From assembly GCA_022704885.1 (NCBI GenBank), contig JAKJFO010000024.1, forward strand, positions 1 to 33,977: DNA of 33,977 nucleotides, given 5' to 3'. How positions within the stretch are numbered: the stretch's first letter is position 1; every line of letters begins with the position of its first letter. Positions 7,037 through 16,392 of this stretch are shown here, one piece after another. The notes beneath the pieces were generated by a model. That model was not told the origin of the DNA and did not search any database. It saw nothing but the letters and a program-made list of their open reading frames with translations. Made by a program: the position numbers and the translations under genes. Source of the DNA: Candidatus Rifleibacteriota bacterium (GTDB lineage: Bacteria > Riflebacteria > Ozemobacteria > Ozemobacterales > Ozemobacteraceae).

Positions 7037-9927
7037 AAAGGCATGGGCATTTTTCTACGCTTTCGGTAATTGCGGCCTGGCTGTTTCTTGCCATTCCCTT
7101 TCTGCTGGTGATGTTTGACTGGCAGTCATCGCGCCGGCGCGAATTTGACAAGATAATAAAAGAATCTGATCAGAACATCACCAATCTGCTCGAAAAAATG
7201 CAGGTAAGCAATAACTCTGAATACCAGGTTCTGCTGCAGCTGAATGCTTTTCACCGCAAGTTACGTAACGAAATCGCCAGTAACAGCTCACAGATCAGCG
7301 AATTCATCAATGCTATCTATCAACAGCATCTTGCCGACAATCTGCCACCGCATCACCTGGTGGTAGCTTATAAAAATTCCTCGCAAAACCGCCTGAACAA
7401 TGTATTTCAGCGTTCCACTCTCACGGCGACCAGTCAGCTGGACACTTTTGCTCTGTTGATGCAGAGCAGTCCCAGCCTTGAAGACCGCGAGACAGTCGCC
7501 GGCGATCTTACTTCAATGTGCGGTTTTTCAGTGAACGTCAACAGCATTGTCGAGCGCCAGGAGCGTATCAAAGAAAAAGAAGAGGGCATAATACTGCCTT
7601 TCACATCGGTCAACGGCAGCACCTGGCTCTACTGGTTCTATCCGTCAATCATCGACGACAGACTGATGGTATGTGCAATATTCGACACCGCGAAAATTCC
7701 GTCAGACTATGCCTATAAAGCCATGGCGAAGGCAGTCGACTCATCTGACAGCGGATTTGCGGTAATTCCTTATGCGGGAAACAGCAAACCATTCTGGTCA
7801 CCGTTTCTGCGCCAATATCCGAAATTACAGCGCTTCATTCACGATAAAGCGGGAGAACTGCCATTGAAACAGGTGCAGACCTGGTATGACCAGTTCAATA
7901 TCTATGCGGCGCCAGTTCTGGTCGGTGAACCGTCGCTGCTTTTTCTGGTCGGCAGACGTCTGACCAGCCCGCCATTATCGGCTGGTGAAGCTGTTTTTGT
8001 CATTATCGTCTTTGTACTTTTCGCCGGGCTTTCGCTGATGCTGCTGCAACGCCGGGTATTTCGACGAGGCTGGCGCATTTCTATCGCACTTGTTCTGTTG
8101 ACAGCTTTCATTACCATATTCTACCTTCCGGCCAGCATTGGCCGCATCGCAGTGAGAAACTATCTCGACAGTCACTTTTCGGCCCGCCGACAGAAAGCAG
8201 AAAACGATCTCGAACGCAATCTGCAACGTCTGGAAGATCGCTACGACCTTGCGCATGCTGATCTGTTCTATCGTTTGCAGCACCTCGAGATATACCCGGA
8301 CATCATGCAGCAATTCATCGACCAGAAGCCTGAAAATGCTCTCAAAAGCATAGATAGTCAGGTAAAAGCTCAGTATCCGGTAGCCCTGGGGAACAGTCTG
8401 CTGTTAATGACCTTGCAGCAGGACAACGGAAAAAACACAGTCTGGCTGCGCAAAAGCGAAGATACTCGTGCTGCCAGCGAGATGTTCGCAACTCTGTTAA
8501 AATCAGTTTTACAGAAATTCCGGCCTGAACTGGCTGTTTCAGCTGAAACAGACAATAATAAACTGTCACTGAATGAAGTAAAAGACGAAATGATAAGTGA
8601 CTTTCTCATCAAGTTCTTTCAGGGCGTTCTGGGCGAAGAGATGTTCTATCGTCTGCTGGCCAGTCCGACCGATCTGGTAGAAGCTGATACGAGTTTTCTC
8701 AAGATATTGACAACCGGTGTTCCGATAAGGCTCTCAGGCGTAGTCAAAGGCCTTCTGCTGATCATGTGGAGTGAATTCTTCGAAGCTGAGCATTATCTGG
8801 GCTTTCTCGAAAAAAACCAGGCAGAACGGGCAGAGAATTTTGAGCTTATTGCAGTTCGCAAAGGCTCGTTTCAGGGATACCAGCGCAGCACCACTCCGAT
8901 AACGCCGCCGGCCTGGGATCTGATCGAACGCACCCGGCGAGTCGGAATTCAGTTGACTTCGCGCGAACAGATGACAAGCGAAGATCGGCTGCTGATCAAA
9001 ACCAGACCAGGCAAGTCTCTTGCCATGTACATTCTGGCCGGAATAACCTCTTTGCGTAACATCTTCAGTGAGCAGGAAGAACTCGAAAACCTGACCGGAA
9101 ATCTGCTGGTATTTGTCATGCTGCTGCTTGCGGCACTGGTAGCCGCTCTCTACTGGTATTTCATGAACCCGCTCAAACAGCTGCAAAAGGGCCTGGATAA
9201 CATCAAAAACGGCGATTACCAGAGCCGAATTGACTTAGCCGGCCGCAACGATGAGTTCGGCAGCATCGGCAGATCTTTCAATGCCATGGCCAAAGGCCTT
9301 GAGGAAGGCTCACTGCTCGGCAAGTTCGTATCTTCAGCTGTCATAAAAGTGGTTAAAGATAAAGATGCATTCGAAAAGGCCGTAAGAGGCGAAAAACGCG
9401 AAATGACGATACTTTTCGCTTCACTTAAAACCGGCGATTTAAACGAAGCTGAAGCATTCATCGGGCAGCTGGCATTTCATCTCAAGGCCTGTCAGGAGGC
9501 TGTCAGGCCCACTGCCGGCGTTATCGACAAAGTCATGGAAAACAAGATACTTGTGTTTTTCGATCACGAAGCCTGCAACGGTGCCGATCATGCAGTCAGA
9601 CAGGCCATCGATATGATTTTTGCCCTCAAGCACAAACTGACTGCCGACAATAAAAGAGGATACTACGGGCTCGCCACCGGACAGGTTGTTGCCGGCATTC
9701 TCGGTGCCCGTAATCTGCGCCTTGACTACACAGTCATCGGCGATGCGGTAAACCTGGCTGCCCGTCTCAACGCTCTGGCCGCCGACGACTCCGGCTCACA
9801 GATCATCGCCGACGAAACGACACGCTCGCTGTTACCCGCAATCGCTGCTTCAGAAAATCTCGGAGAAATCAAAATCAAGGGCAAAACCGCACCGGTCAGT
9901 ATTCATCGGTTGTCTATGCGCGCCTGA
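7033..9927 (+). CDS. Tandem-sensor HAMP receptor with C2-like class III nucleotide cyclase domain
   Basis: A 964-residue receptor with the same layout as its neighbour: TM near 12-31, 320-340, 349-370 and 691-712, HAMP at about 712-765, and a cyclase domain at 785-964. Here the metal site is gone: the first Asp is Ser797 (LFASLKTG), and the GD of the second motif is E836-N837 (DKVMENKI). The other half is intact: adenine-selecting Lys833 and Asp898 (LDYTVIGD), and transition-state Asn907 and Arg911 (NLAAR). This is the C2 pattern of mammalian adenylate cyclase, so the protein should supply nucleotide recognition and catalysis to the C1-like partner. ATG 7033 overlaps the upstream stop (ATGA), with GAGG 10 nt before it, which points to translational coupling and equal dosage. 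Lys and Asp at the purine sites favour ATP over GTP. Product cAMP is an inference. Confidence 0.9.
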   Translation: MKRHGHFSTLSVIAAWLFLAIPFLLVMFDWQSSRRREFDKIIKESDQNITNLLEKMQVSNNSEYQVLLQLNAFHRKLRNEIASNSSQISEFINAIYQQHLADNLPPHHLVVAYKNSSQNRLNNVFQRSTLTATSQLDTFALLMQSSPSLEDRETVAGDLTSMCGFSVNVNSIVERQERIKEKEEGIILPFTSVNGSTWLYWFYPSIIDDRLMVCAIFDTAKIPSDYAYKAMAKAVDSSDSGFAVIPYAGNSKPFWSPFLRQYPKLQRFIHDKAGELPLKQVQTWYDQFNIYAAPVLVGEPSLLFLVGRRLTSPPLSAGEAVFVIIVFVLFAGLSLMLLQRRVFRRGWRISIALVLLTAFITIFYLPASIGRIAVRNYLDSHFSARRQKAENDLERNLQRLEDRYDLAHADLFYRLQHLEIYPDIMQQFIDQKPENALKSIDSQVKAQYPVALGNSLLLMTLQQDNGKNTVWLRKSEDTRAASEMFATLLKSVLQKFRPELAVSAETDNNKLSLNEVKDEMISDFLIKFFQGVLGEEMFYRLLASPTDLVEADTSFLKILTTGVPIRLSGVVKGLLLIMWSEFFEAEHYLGFLEKNQAERAENFELIAVRKGSFQGYQRSTTPITPPAWDLIERTRRVGIQLTSREQMTSEDRLLIKTRPGKSLAMYILAGITSLRNIFSEQEELENLTGNLLVFVMLLLAALVAALYWYFMNPLKQLQKGLDNIKNGDYQSRIDLAGRNDEFGSIGRSFNAMAKGLEEGSLLGKFVSSAVIKVVKDKDAFEKAVRGEKREMTILFASLKTGDLNEAEAFIGQLAFHLKACQEAVRPTAGVIDKVMENKILVFFDHEACNGADHAVRQAIDMIFALKHKLTADNKRGYYGLATGQVVAGILGARNLRLDYTVIGDAVNLAARLNALAADDSGSQIIADETTRSLLPAIAASENLGEIKIKGKTAPVSIHRLSMRA

Positions 9928-9930
9928 CTG

Positions 9931-9964
9931 AACTAAAACGGCCGCAGTTACAATATCTGCGGCC
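9931..9964 (-). terminator. Rho-independent terminator of the ABC transporter operon
   Basis: A perfect 8-bp stem, GGCCGCAG (9940-9947) and CTGCGGCC (9957-9964), has a 9-nt loop. On the minus strand it is followed by GTTTTAGTT. It lies 50 nt past the binding-protein stop and just after the convergent cyclase stop. On the plus strand there is no T-run, so it mainly serves the minus-strand operon. Confidence 0.8.
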
Positions 9965-10014
9965 ATCTGTGCAATCTGCGGAAAAACGTCTTTGGTCTCT
10001 TGGGTGAGGCTCTT

Positions 10015-11274
10015 TCAAAAATCGATCAGGCGCTCCTGCACCTTGACCTGAGCGGCTGCCAGCGCTTCTTTAGCGGTCTTCTGCCCCGACAGCACCGCTT
10101 CGACCTCCGGATTGATCAGATCTTCGAGCAGGCTGTAGTCTTTAACCACCGGGTTGGGGCCGGCGTGCTTCATCTGCTCCATGAACATCATCAGATGCGG
10201 GTCTTCGAAGCTGACCAGATCGTAGGCGCCAAGGTTGATCGGCAGCTGGTTGAGCTCGCTGCACCAGCGCTTCTGGTTTTCGGCATTGGTAAAGAACGAG
10301 AGAAAATTATAACACTCGGCTGCATACTTTGTGCCCTTGAAAATCACGACATCGGTGCCACCAACGTTGGTCGAGGTGCCTTTAGTGCCGCCGGGAATCA
10401 GGCCGACACCGTAGTCCATTTTAGTGTTGGCGAATTTGGCGAGGTTCCAGGGGCCCATGAAGATCATCGCGTATTTGCCGTTGACAAAGCCCTGTTCAGG
10501 GGAAATTGCGCCCGGCCGCCACGCGCCTGCTTCGATTTTGTGCTCGTTGACGAGTGAGGCCATCATTTCGAGCGTCTGCACGGCTGCTTCAGAATCGATG
10601 ACGCATTTTTTGCCGTCTTCTGAGATGATGCGGGCGCCATAACTGTTGAAGAATGGCAGGTTCCACCACAGCGTGTTGGTCATGGCGAAGGCATACTGGT
10701 CTTTAGATTTGTCGGTGAGTTTCTTGCCAACTTCGATGAATTCTTCCCAGGTCTGCGGAACCACCGGCGCTGACGGGTCTTCTGGAAGCAGACCAGCATC
10801 TCTGAACATCTGACGGTTGTAGAACATCGCCACACAAGTGCTCTGATCGGGAATACCATAATATTTGCCGTCGATATAGGCAGTTTCGAGTGGTGCGGCC
10901 AGATACTGGTCGCGAATCTTTGCAAAACCGAGAGTGTCGAGATCGACGACCGAGTTTTTGCGCGCAAGTTCACAGACGAACGACCAGTCGACACGGGCCA
11001 TATCGGGGCCCTGACCAACGGTCAGCGCAGTGCGCAGCTTGGCCTTGTGCCCATCGAAGGGTATGCGAACCGGGCGCACGGTGAACTTCGGGTTGGCGCC
11101 TTCCCAGTCTTTGATTATGGCACGCAGAACCTGCTCTTCCTGGTCGTTATAGGTGTGCCAGAAGGTCAGAATGGTGCGGCCATCAGGGCTGGTCGCGATC
11201 GAGTCGTCCCAGCACACGAAAACCAGCGCGATATAGGCGATAACCGCAACGATCATTATTTTCTTTTCGCTCAT
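10015..11274 (-). CDS. ABC transporter sugar-type solute-binding protein
   Basis: A 419-residue extracytoplasmic binding protein of the MalE/UgpB type (family 1 SBP). After an N-terminal hydrophobic segment (MIVAVIAYIALVFVC) it shows typical features: LTFWHTYNDQEEQVLRAIIKDWE, TVGQGPDMARVDW, YGIPDQSTCVAMFYNRQMF, PQTWEEFIEVGKKL and FVNGKYAMIFMGPWNLAKF. The Cys at the end of the hydrophobic segment is not in a standard lipobox (Val precedes it), so lipid anchoring is uncertain. ATG 11274 has AGGAG 7 nt upstream. It is the last gene of the operon, after both permeases, whereas binding proteins of this class are usually first. The ligand is probably a sugar or sugar phosphate but cannot be named. 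Confidence 0.92.
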   Translation of the reverse strand: MSEKKIMIVAVIAYIALVFVCWDDSIATSPDGRTILTFWHTYNDQEEQVLRAIIKDWEGANPKFTVRPVRIPFDGHKAKLRTALTVGQGPDMARVDWSFVCELARKNSVVDLDTLGFAKIRDQYLAAPLETAYIDGKYYGIPDQSTCVAMFYNRQMFRDAGLLPEDPSAPVVPQTWEEFIEVGKKLTDKSKDQYAFAMTNTLWWNLPFFNSYGARIISEDGKKCVIDSEAAVQTLEMMASLVNEHKIEAGAWRPGAISPEQGFVNGKYAMIFMGPWNLAKFANTKMDYGVGLIPGGTKGTSTNVGGTDVVIFKGTKYAAECYNFLSFFTNAENQKRWCSELNQLPINLGAYDLVSFEDPHLMMFMEQMKHAGPNPVVKDYSLLEDLINPEVEAVLSGQKTAKEALAAAQVKVQERLIDF

Positions 11275-11284
11275 GGTTTATCTC

Positions 11285-12481
11285 CTATTCTTTAACCGCG
11301 CCCTGGGTCATGCCTTCGATAAAGTAGCGCTGCGCAAAGAGAAACAGCACGGCGATCGGCACGATCGAGAAACACGAAGCCGACATGATCAGGCCAAGTT
11401 CAGAGGTATACTGACCTCTGAACAGCGCGAGACCAACCGGCAAGGTTATACTCAGCGGGTTTTCGAAGTTGGTGACGATCAGCTGCCAGAGAAAGTTCGA
11501 CCAGTGAAACAGGAAAGTCAGCAGGAAAAGAGTCAGAATGATGGGCAGCGCCAGCGGCACGATGACCACGGTGAACACCTGCCACTCAGAGGCACCATCG
11601 ATCTGCGCGGCTTCGAGCAGCGAATCTGGTATGGTATCCATGAACTGTTTGAGCATGAAAATACCGAACACCGAAGCCAGATGCGGCAGAAACATCGCCC
11701 ATTTGGTGCCGAACAGACCCATCTTGCAGACCATGAAGAACTGAGGCACCATGAACATCATTCCCGGTATCATCATGGTGGCAAGCAGCAGCATGAAAAT
11801 CTGCTGCTTGTAGGGAAGCGGCTTTTTCGAGAAAACGTAAGCGCCCATTGCCGCAAAAAAGGTTACGAGGAATGCCGCCGTAGTGGCTACCAGCAGACTG
11901 TTGAGAAAGTAGGTGCCGAAGTTTTTCTTCTGCTCGATCGCATCGACCGCGGCCATGCCTTTCGAAGCGGCATCGACCTTGAGCACGCGCCTGAAGTTGT
12001 CGAGCGTCGGTTCTGACGGCACTATATCAAACGGGTTGGTTTTGCTGATGACGAGTTCCTGGCCAGACGGTTTGAAAGCGGTGCAGAGCATCCAGAAAAA
12101 GGGAAACAGCACGACGACAACGCCTGCAGTCAAAGCCAGATAAAGAGCCATGCGCCTGATAAAATCCATACGGTGCACATGCGCAGTTGCCAGAAATTTC
12201 CTGACCACAAAAATCGTGAGAATTATCGTCAACACCACGGCAAGACCGTTATAAACCACAGTCATGCTCTGCATCAACTGACCTGCTTCAGCTACCGCTT
12301 TTTCGCTTTCAGGAGTGACAAAGGCCGAAAAGGCCATGATCCCGAATTTGAACAGTTGATTCGAAATGATGTATGACATCGAAATCATGATGCCGATAAG
12401 AACAACGAAAAAGGCGACACGTTGCGCCTTAACCGTGTGTTTGTCGTGATGCTCTAATGTATTTGCGTATTCGCTGCTCAT
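11285..12481 (-). CDS. ABC transporter permease, MalG type, with N-terminal membrane extension
   Basis: A 398-residue inner-membrane permease. The C-terminal 290 residues are a normal MalG-type subunit: RRMALYLALTAGVVVVLFPFFWMLCTAFKP opens it, and EAAQIDGASEWQVFTVVIVPLALP is the EAA loop that contacts the ATPase. The first 105 residues are extra and carry two further membrane segments (VAFFVVLIGIMISMSYII and VVYNGLAVVLTIILTIFVV) with a short polar stretch between. ATG 12481 overlaps the upstream permease stop by 4 nt and has AAGGAGG 10 nt before it. With the MalF-type partner it forms the transmembrane channel. No ATP-binding subunit is encoded here, so a shared MsmK/UgpC-like ATPase elsewhere is expected. 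Confidence 0.93.
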   Translation of the reverse strand: MSSEYANTLEHHDKHTVKAQRVAFFVVLIGIMISMSYIISNQLFKFGIMAFSAFVTPESEKAVAEAGQLMQSMTVVYNGLAVVLTIILTIFVVRKFLATAHVHRMDFIRRMALYLALTAGVVVVLFPFFWMLCTAFKPSGQELVISKTNPFDIVPSEPTLDNFRRVLKVDAASKGMAAVDAIEQKKNFGTYFLNSLLVATTAAFLVTFFAAMGAYVFSKKPLPYKQQIFMLLLATMMIPGMMFMVPQFFMVCKMGLFGTKWAMFLPHLASVFGIFMLKQFMDTIPDSLLEAAQIDGASEWQVFTVVIVPLALPIILTLFLLTFLFHWSNFLWQLIVTNFENPLSITLPVGLALFRGQYTSELGLIMSASCFSIVPIAVLFLFAQRYFIEGMTQGAVKE

Positions 12482-13410
12482 TTTCTGGCCTCCTTGCCGT
12501 TTTCTCGGTTGAGAAAGCGCTGCTGCAGCCAGGTAATGCCCAGCGTGATGATCAGCAGCATATACGAGATGGCGGCGGCATAGCCATAGTTGCCGGCATC
12601 GAACTGTTTGAACAGATAATAGCCGGCTACCGAAGTCGAGCCGACGGTTTCGCCAGCGATGACGACCTGTGGGCCGCCCGAGGTCATCGCGTAGATTTCG
12701 GTAAAGGCGTTGAGTGAGCCGATGACACCGGTAATGACCATAAAGGTGATGATCGGCCTGAGCAGCGGCACCGTAATATGCTTAAACTTCTGCCACTCGG
12801 TGGCGCCATCGATATCAGCTGCTTCATAAACGGCTTCAGGAATATTCTGCAGAGCGGCAAGAAACAGAACCATGCCAAAACCGGCGCCTTTGAGCACCAT
12901 CGCGATAACTACTGCGAAAAGCGCGGTCATCGGGCTGCCAAGCAGGCCGGTAGTGTTGAAAAAATTGTCTTCGCTGAACAACCAGGTGGTGATCTGAGCC
13001 AGCGCGCCAAACTTCGGCGCATAGATGAGAGTCCAGATGACGCCAACTACAAGCATATCGAGTACGTTTGGCAAGAAAAAGGCACTTCTGAAAAAGCTTT
13101 TGCCAAAGAGTTTGTTGTCGAGCAGCAGTGCCAGAGCCAGTGAAGCGCCGATACCAAGCGGTATGCTCATCAGACCATACAGGGCGGTAACGCCAAGCGA
13201 CCACCAGAACTGCATATCAGAGGCTATTCTAAAATAGTTCGACAGGCCGACAAAATCGAGATTGGCCAGACTGTAATCGGTTGGTGAGCCAAAAAAGCTC
13301 AGATAAAAAGAATAAAATATCGGAAATATCAGAAATACCCCGAAAAACAGCAGAAACGGCGATAGAAAGCCGAAAGAAATCGCGGTGTCTTTTGAACTTG
13401 TAATGGCCAA
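12478..13410 (-). CDS. ABC transporter permease, MalF type
   Basis: A 310-residue permease with six predicted membrane segments, beginning FGFLSPFLLFFGVFLIFPIFYSF. The EAA loop (YEAADIDGATEWQKFKHITVPLLRP) contacts the nucleotide-binding subunit. I prefer the TTG start at 13410: GAGGGGG lies 8 nt before it, whereas the GTG at 13419 sits almost on top of that site. It is the first gene of the permease-permease-binding protein operon. A possible -10 (TAGAAT on the minus strand, 13447-13442) lies 30 nt upstream, with no good -35. The substrate is probably a carbohydrate, from the family of all three genes. Confidence 0.9.
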   Translation of the reverse strand: MAITSSKDTAISFGFLSPFLLFFGVFLIFPIFYSFYLSFFGSPTDYSLANLDFVGLSNYFRIASDMQFWWSLGVTALYGLMSIPLGIGASLALALLLDNKLFGKSFFRSAFFLPNVLDMLVVGVIWTLIYAPKFGALAQITTWLFSEDNFFNTTGLLGSPMTALFAVVIAMVLKGAGFGMVLFLAALQNIPEAVYEAADIDGATEWQKFKHITVPLLRPIITFMVITGVIGSLNAFTEIYAMTSGGPQVVIAGETVGSTSVAGYYLFKQFDAGNYGYAAAISYMLLIITLGITWLQQRFLNRENGKEARK

Positions 13411-13546
13411 GAGATACACCCCCTCTATTGATTCATGTTGAATTCTAGCAGATACCAGCCCGATTTTCTATTTTTTCGTCATCCAGCACGCTGCGAGTCG
13501 AGGAGCCAGAATTTGACCGGGAATTACTGGTCAGAATTGCAATGAA

Positions 13547-13576
13547 TTGACTTGCCTGACGAAATGAAGATATAGT
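13547..13576 (+). promoter_or_regulatory. Candidate sigma70 promoter for the hybrid histidine kinase
   Basis: TTGACT (13547-13552), an 18-nt spacer and TATAGT (13571-13576) lie about 60 nt before the kinase start. A short reading frame ATG 13610 to TGA 13633 precedes the gene and may be incidental. Confidence 0.5.
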
Positions 13577-13636
13577 TGTACAATCAGATTCTGATAGAAG
13601 AGATCGGTCATGAGAAGAGAAATTTCCACCTGACAG

Positions 13637-16387
13637 ATGACAGATTCACTAATTAAACAGCTCCAGCTCGAAAATGAAGAATTGCGCAAGGCCAACGAGC
13701 AGTTGCAGCAGGAATTGCAGCAACAACGAAAACTTGCTGACCAGTTTAAAGAGAGCGAAGAAATATTCGCGACTTTTCTCGAACACAATCCGGCTTATGT
13801 TTTCTTCAAAGATGAGCAGTTGCGCTCGCTCAGGCTGAGCAGAAACTACGAACAGATGCTGGGTCGGCCGCTCGAAGAGATTCTCGGCAAGAGCATGGAC
13901 GAATTGTTTCCACCGGAAATGGCCAGACAGATGATCGAGCTCGACAGCAAAATTCTGCGTGATGGCGTACCATATTCGGTCGAAGAGGAGCTCAATGGTC
14001 GGTATTATTCTACCGTAAAGTTTCCCATTGTGATTGAAGGCAAACCCGCCCGCCTCGCCGGATTTACCATCGATATCACCAAACTCAAACTTGCCGAAAA
14101 AGCGTTGCGGGAAAGTGAAGCCCTGCTCGCTCAGGCGCAGCAGCTTGCGCAGATTGGCAGCTGGATTTTTGACCAGACCACGCAAAAGCTGACCTGGTCT
14201 GCCGAAACTTATCGCATTTTTGGCGTCAAGCCGCACGAATTCGAACCATCGTTCGACAGCTTTATAGAAGCCTGCCACCCCGATGACCGTGCAATGGTTA
14301 CCGCCATCTACTCAGCCTCTATTCGTGAAGGCAAAAAGCGCTACGAAATCGATCATCGTATTATTCGCAAAGATACTGGCGAGGTGCGTCATGTTCAGGA
14401 AAAGTGCTTCAACGAAAGCGGCGAAGATGGAACTATCATTCGCTCGATCGGCATGACACAGGACATCACCGAACGCAAACTGGCAGAAGAAGAGTTGCAC
14501 AAGGCAAAGGTCATTGCCGAAGAAAACGAGACCCGTTTCAAAGCCCTTCACAATGCCTCTTTTGGCGGCATAGCCATTCACGATAAAGGCCTGATTCTTG
14601 ACTGCAACCAGGGTTTAACAGAGATAACCGGATATACTCAGGATGAACTGATCGGCATGGACGGCCTGCTGCTGATTTCAGAAAAGTCACGAGACATGGT
14701 GATCAGCCATATTATGGCAGGCTACGAAAAACCATACGAGGCCATCGGCCGCCGCAAAAATGGCGAGGAGTTTCCCTTGCGACTCGAAGCCCGCGAAATT
14801 CCGTATCGCGGCAAACAGGTGCGAACAGTTGAGTTCAGAGACATAACTGTTCAAAAACAGGCAGAACGCACTCTGGCCGCCGAAAAGGAACGACTTGCCG
14901 TAACCCTGCGCAGTATCGGCGACGGAGTTATAACAACCGACACCGCCGGAAACATAGTTATGATGAACAGAATCGCCGAAGAGCTCACCGGCTGGTTACA
15001 GGCCGAAGCCCAGGGGCAGCCTCTCGAAAGGGTTTTCAAAGTTATCGACGAGACCACGCGCAAACCCTGCGAAAACCCGGTAAAATCGGTCATAGCTTCC
15101 GGCAGCATAATCGAACTGGCGAACCACACGCTGCTGATTTCGCGTGATGGCACAGAAAGAGTCATTGCCGACAGTGGTGCTCCGATCAAAGATGCCAATG
15201 ACGAGACCATAGGAGTCGTGCTGGTTTTTCGAGACATGACCGACAAACAAAAGCTGCTTACCGTTTTACAGCGAACCGATAAACTCGAAGCAATAGGCGT
15301 TCTGGCCGGCGGCATCGCACACGACTTCAATAACCTGCTTTCGGGAATTTTCGGCTTTATTGAACTGGCACGCATGACTGACGATGTTAAAAAGATCGCA
15401 ACCTATCTCGATCAAGCTCTTATCGCGTTTGAACGTGCAAAAAATCTGACGCGGCAACTTCTTGCCTTCGCCAAGGGCGGCGCGCCAATGCGCAAAACCG
15501 GTTATCTCGAACCGGTCATCCGTGACGCTGTCTTGTTCGCTCTTTCAGGCTCTGCGATTACGTGTGAATTCAATATCGCCGAAAACTTGTGGGCCGCCGA
15601 CTTTGACAAGGGTCAGATCGAGCAGGTCATTGACAACATCGTTATCAATGCTCAGCAGGCGATGCCGACTGGTGGCAAAATCAGTCTGACAGCAACAAAT
15701 CTGGAATTGCGCGACGGCGACCACCCTTTGCTAAAACCCGGAAATTTCATCAGAATTTCGATTACCGATACCGGCACCGGCATGACGCCAGACATTCTTC
15801 AGCGCGTATTCGACCCGTTCTTCACTACGCGACAAAAAGGTAATGGCCTTGGCCTGACCACCTGTTACGCAATAATTCACAAGCACGCCGGCATGATCGA
15901 TGTTGAATCGGCCGTCGGAAAAGGCTCTACTTTTCATATTCTGCTTCCCGCTTCGCCACGTATTCCAGAACGCGATGACGTGCCAGTATCGTCGAACCAT
16001 AGCGGTAAAGGCAATATATTGATAATGGATGACGAGGCCTTTGTACGCAAGCTGCTCAAAGATCTTCTGAGTGGCATGGGCTACTGCGTTGTCGAAGCGA
16101 AAAGCGGTGAAGAAGCCATCAAACAGCTCAGCGAGACTGCTGTTCCCATCGATGCGGCGATTTTCGACCTGACGATTCAGGGCGGCATGGGCGGAAAAGA
16201 TGCAATAATACAGGTGCGCAAACAGTTTCCCGATCTGCCGGTCATTGTCTCAAGCGGCTATTCCGAAGACCCGGTCATGGCACGCCCGCAACAATACGGG
16301 TTCACTGACCGTCTCAACAAACCTTTCCGCAAAAACGAACTGGCGACCCTGCTCGCCCGCCACATCAGAAAGCCATCGCCAGCTTAA
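13637..16387 (+). CDS. Soluble hybrid histidine kinase with four PAS domains and a C-terminal receiver
   Basis: A 916-residue protein with no membrane segment, so it senses in the cytoplasm. A coiled coil (residues 5-40, rich in Gln, Glu and Leu) leads into PAS domains near 43-155, 165-280, 300-420 and 425-545. The second has the PAS_3 pattern (IGSWIFDQTTQKLTWSAE). The HisKA motif GGIAHDFNNLLSGI gives phospho-acceptor His562. The ATPase domain has N box DNIVINAQQAM, G1 ITDTGTGM and G2 KGNGLGLTTCY. The receiver (about 792-912) has acidic MDDE, phospho-acceptor Asp844 in IFDLTIQGG, and Lys in NKPF. No separate response regulator or output gene is adjacent, so it may work through a phosphorelay to an unlinked partner. 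The start ATG 13637 lacks a strong ribosome-binding site. It ends 5 nt from the convergent PII-like gene. Confidence 0.93.
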   Translation: MTDSLIKQLQLENEELRKANEQLQQELQQQRKLADQFKESEEIFATFLEHNPAYVFFKDEQLRSLRLSRNYEQMLGRPLEEILGKSMDELFPPEMARQMIELDSKILRDGVPYSVEEELNGRYYSTVKFPIVIEGKPARLAGFTIDITKLKLAEKALRESEALLAQAQQLAQIGSWIFDQTTQKLTWSAETYRIFGVKPHEFEPSFDSFIEACHPDDRAMVTAIYSASIREGKKRYEIDHRIIRKDTGEVRHVQEKCFNESGEDGTIIRSIGMTQDITERKLAEEELHKAKVIAEENETRFKALHNASFGGIAIHDKGLILDCNQGLTEITGYTQDELIGMDGLLLISEKSRDMVISHIMAGYEKPYEAIGRRKNGEEFPLRLEAREIPYRGKQVRTVEFRDITVQKQAERTLAAEKERLAVTLRSIGDGVITTDTAGNIVMMNRIAEELTGWLQAEAQGQPLERVFKVIDETTRKPCENPVKSVIASGSIIELANHTLLISRDGTERVIADSGAPIKDANDETIGVVLVFRDMTDKQKLLTVLQRTDKLEAIGVLAGGIAHDFNNLLSGIFGFIELARMTDDVKKIATYLDQALIAFERAKNLTRQLLAFAKGGAPMRKTGYLEPVIRDAVLFALSGSAITCEFNIAENLWAADFDKGQIEQVIDNIVINAQQAMPTGGKISLTATNLELRDGDHPLLKPGNFIRISITDTGTGMTPDILQRVFDPFFTTRQKGNGLGLTTCYAIIHKHAGMIDVESAVGKGSTFHILLPASPRIPERDDVPVSSNHSGKGNILIMDDEAFVRKLLKDLLSGMGYCVVEAKSGEEAIKQLSETAVPIDAAIFDLTIQGGMGGKDAIIQVRKQFPDLPVIVSSGYSEDPVMARPQQYGFTDRLNKPFRKNELATLLARHIRKPSPA

Positions 16388-16392
16388 CAGCG

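Noticed and set aside
11273..12016. A 247-codon open frame on the plus strand, rich in His, Arg and Glu
   Set aside because: It is antisense to the MalG-type permease, whose EAA motif and membrane pattern are clear. Its composition is a by-product of that gene's codons.
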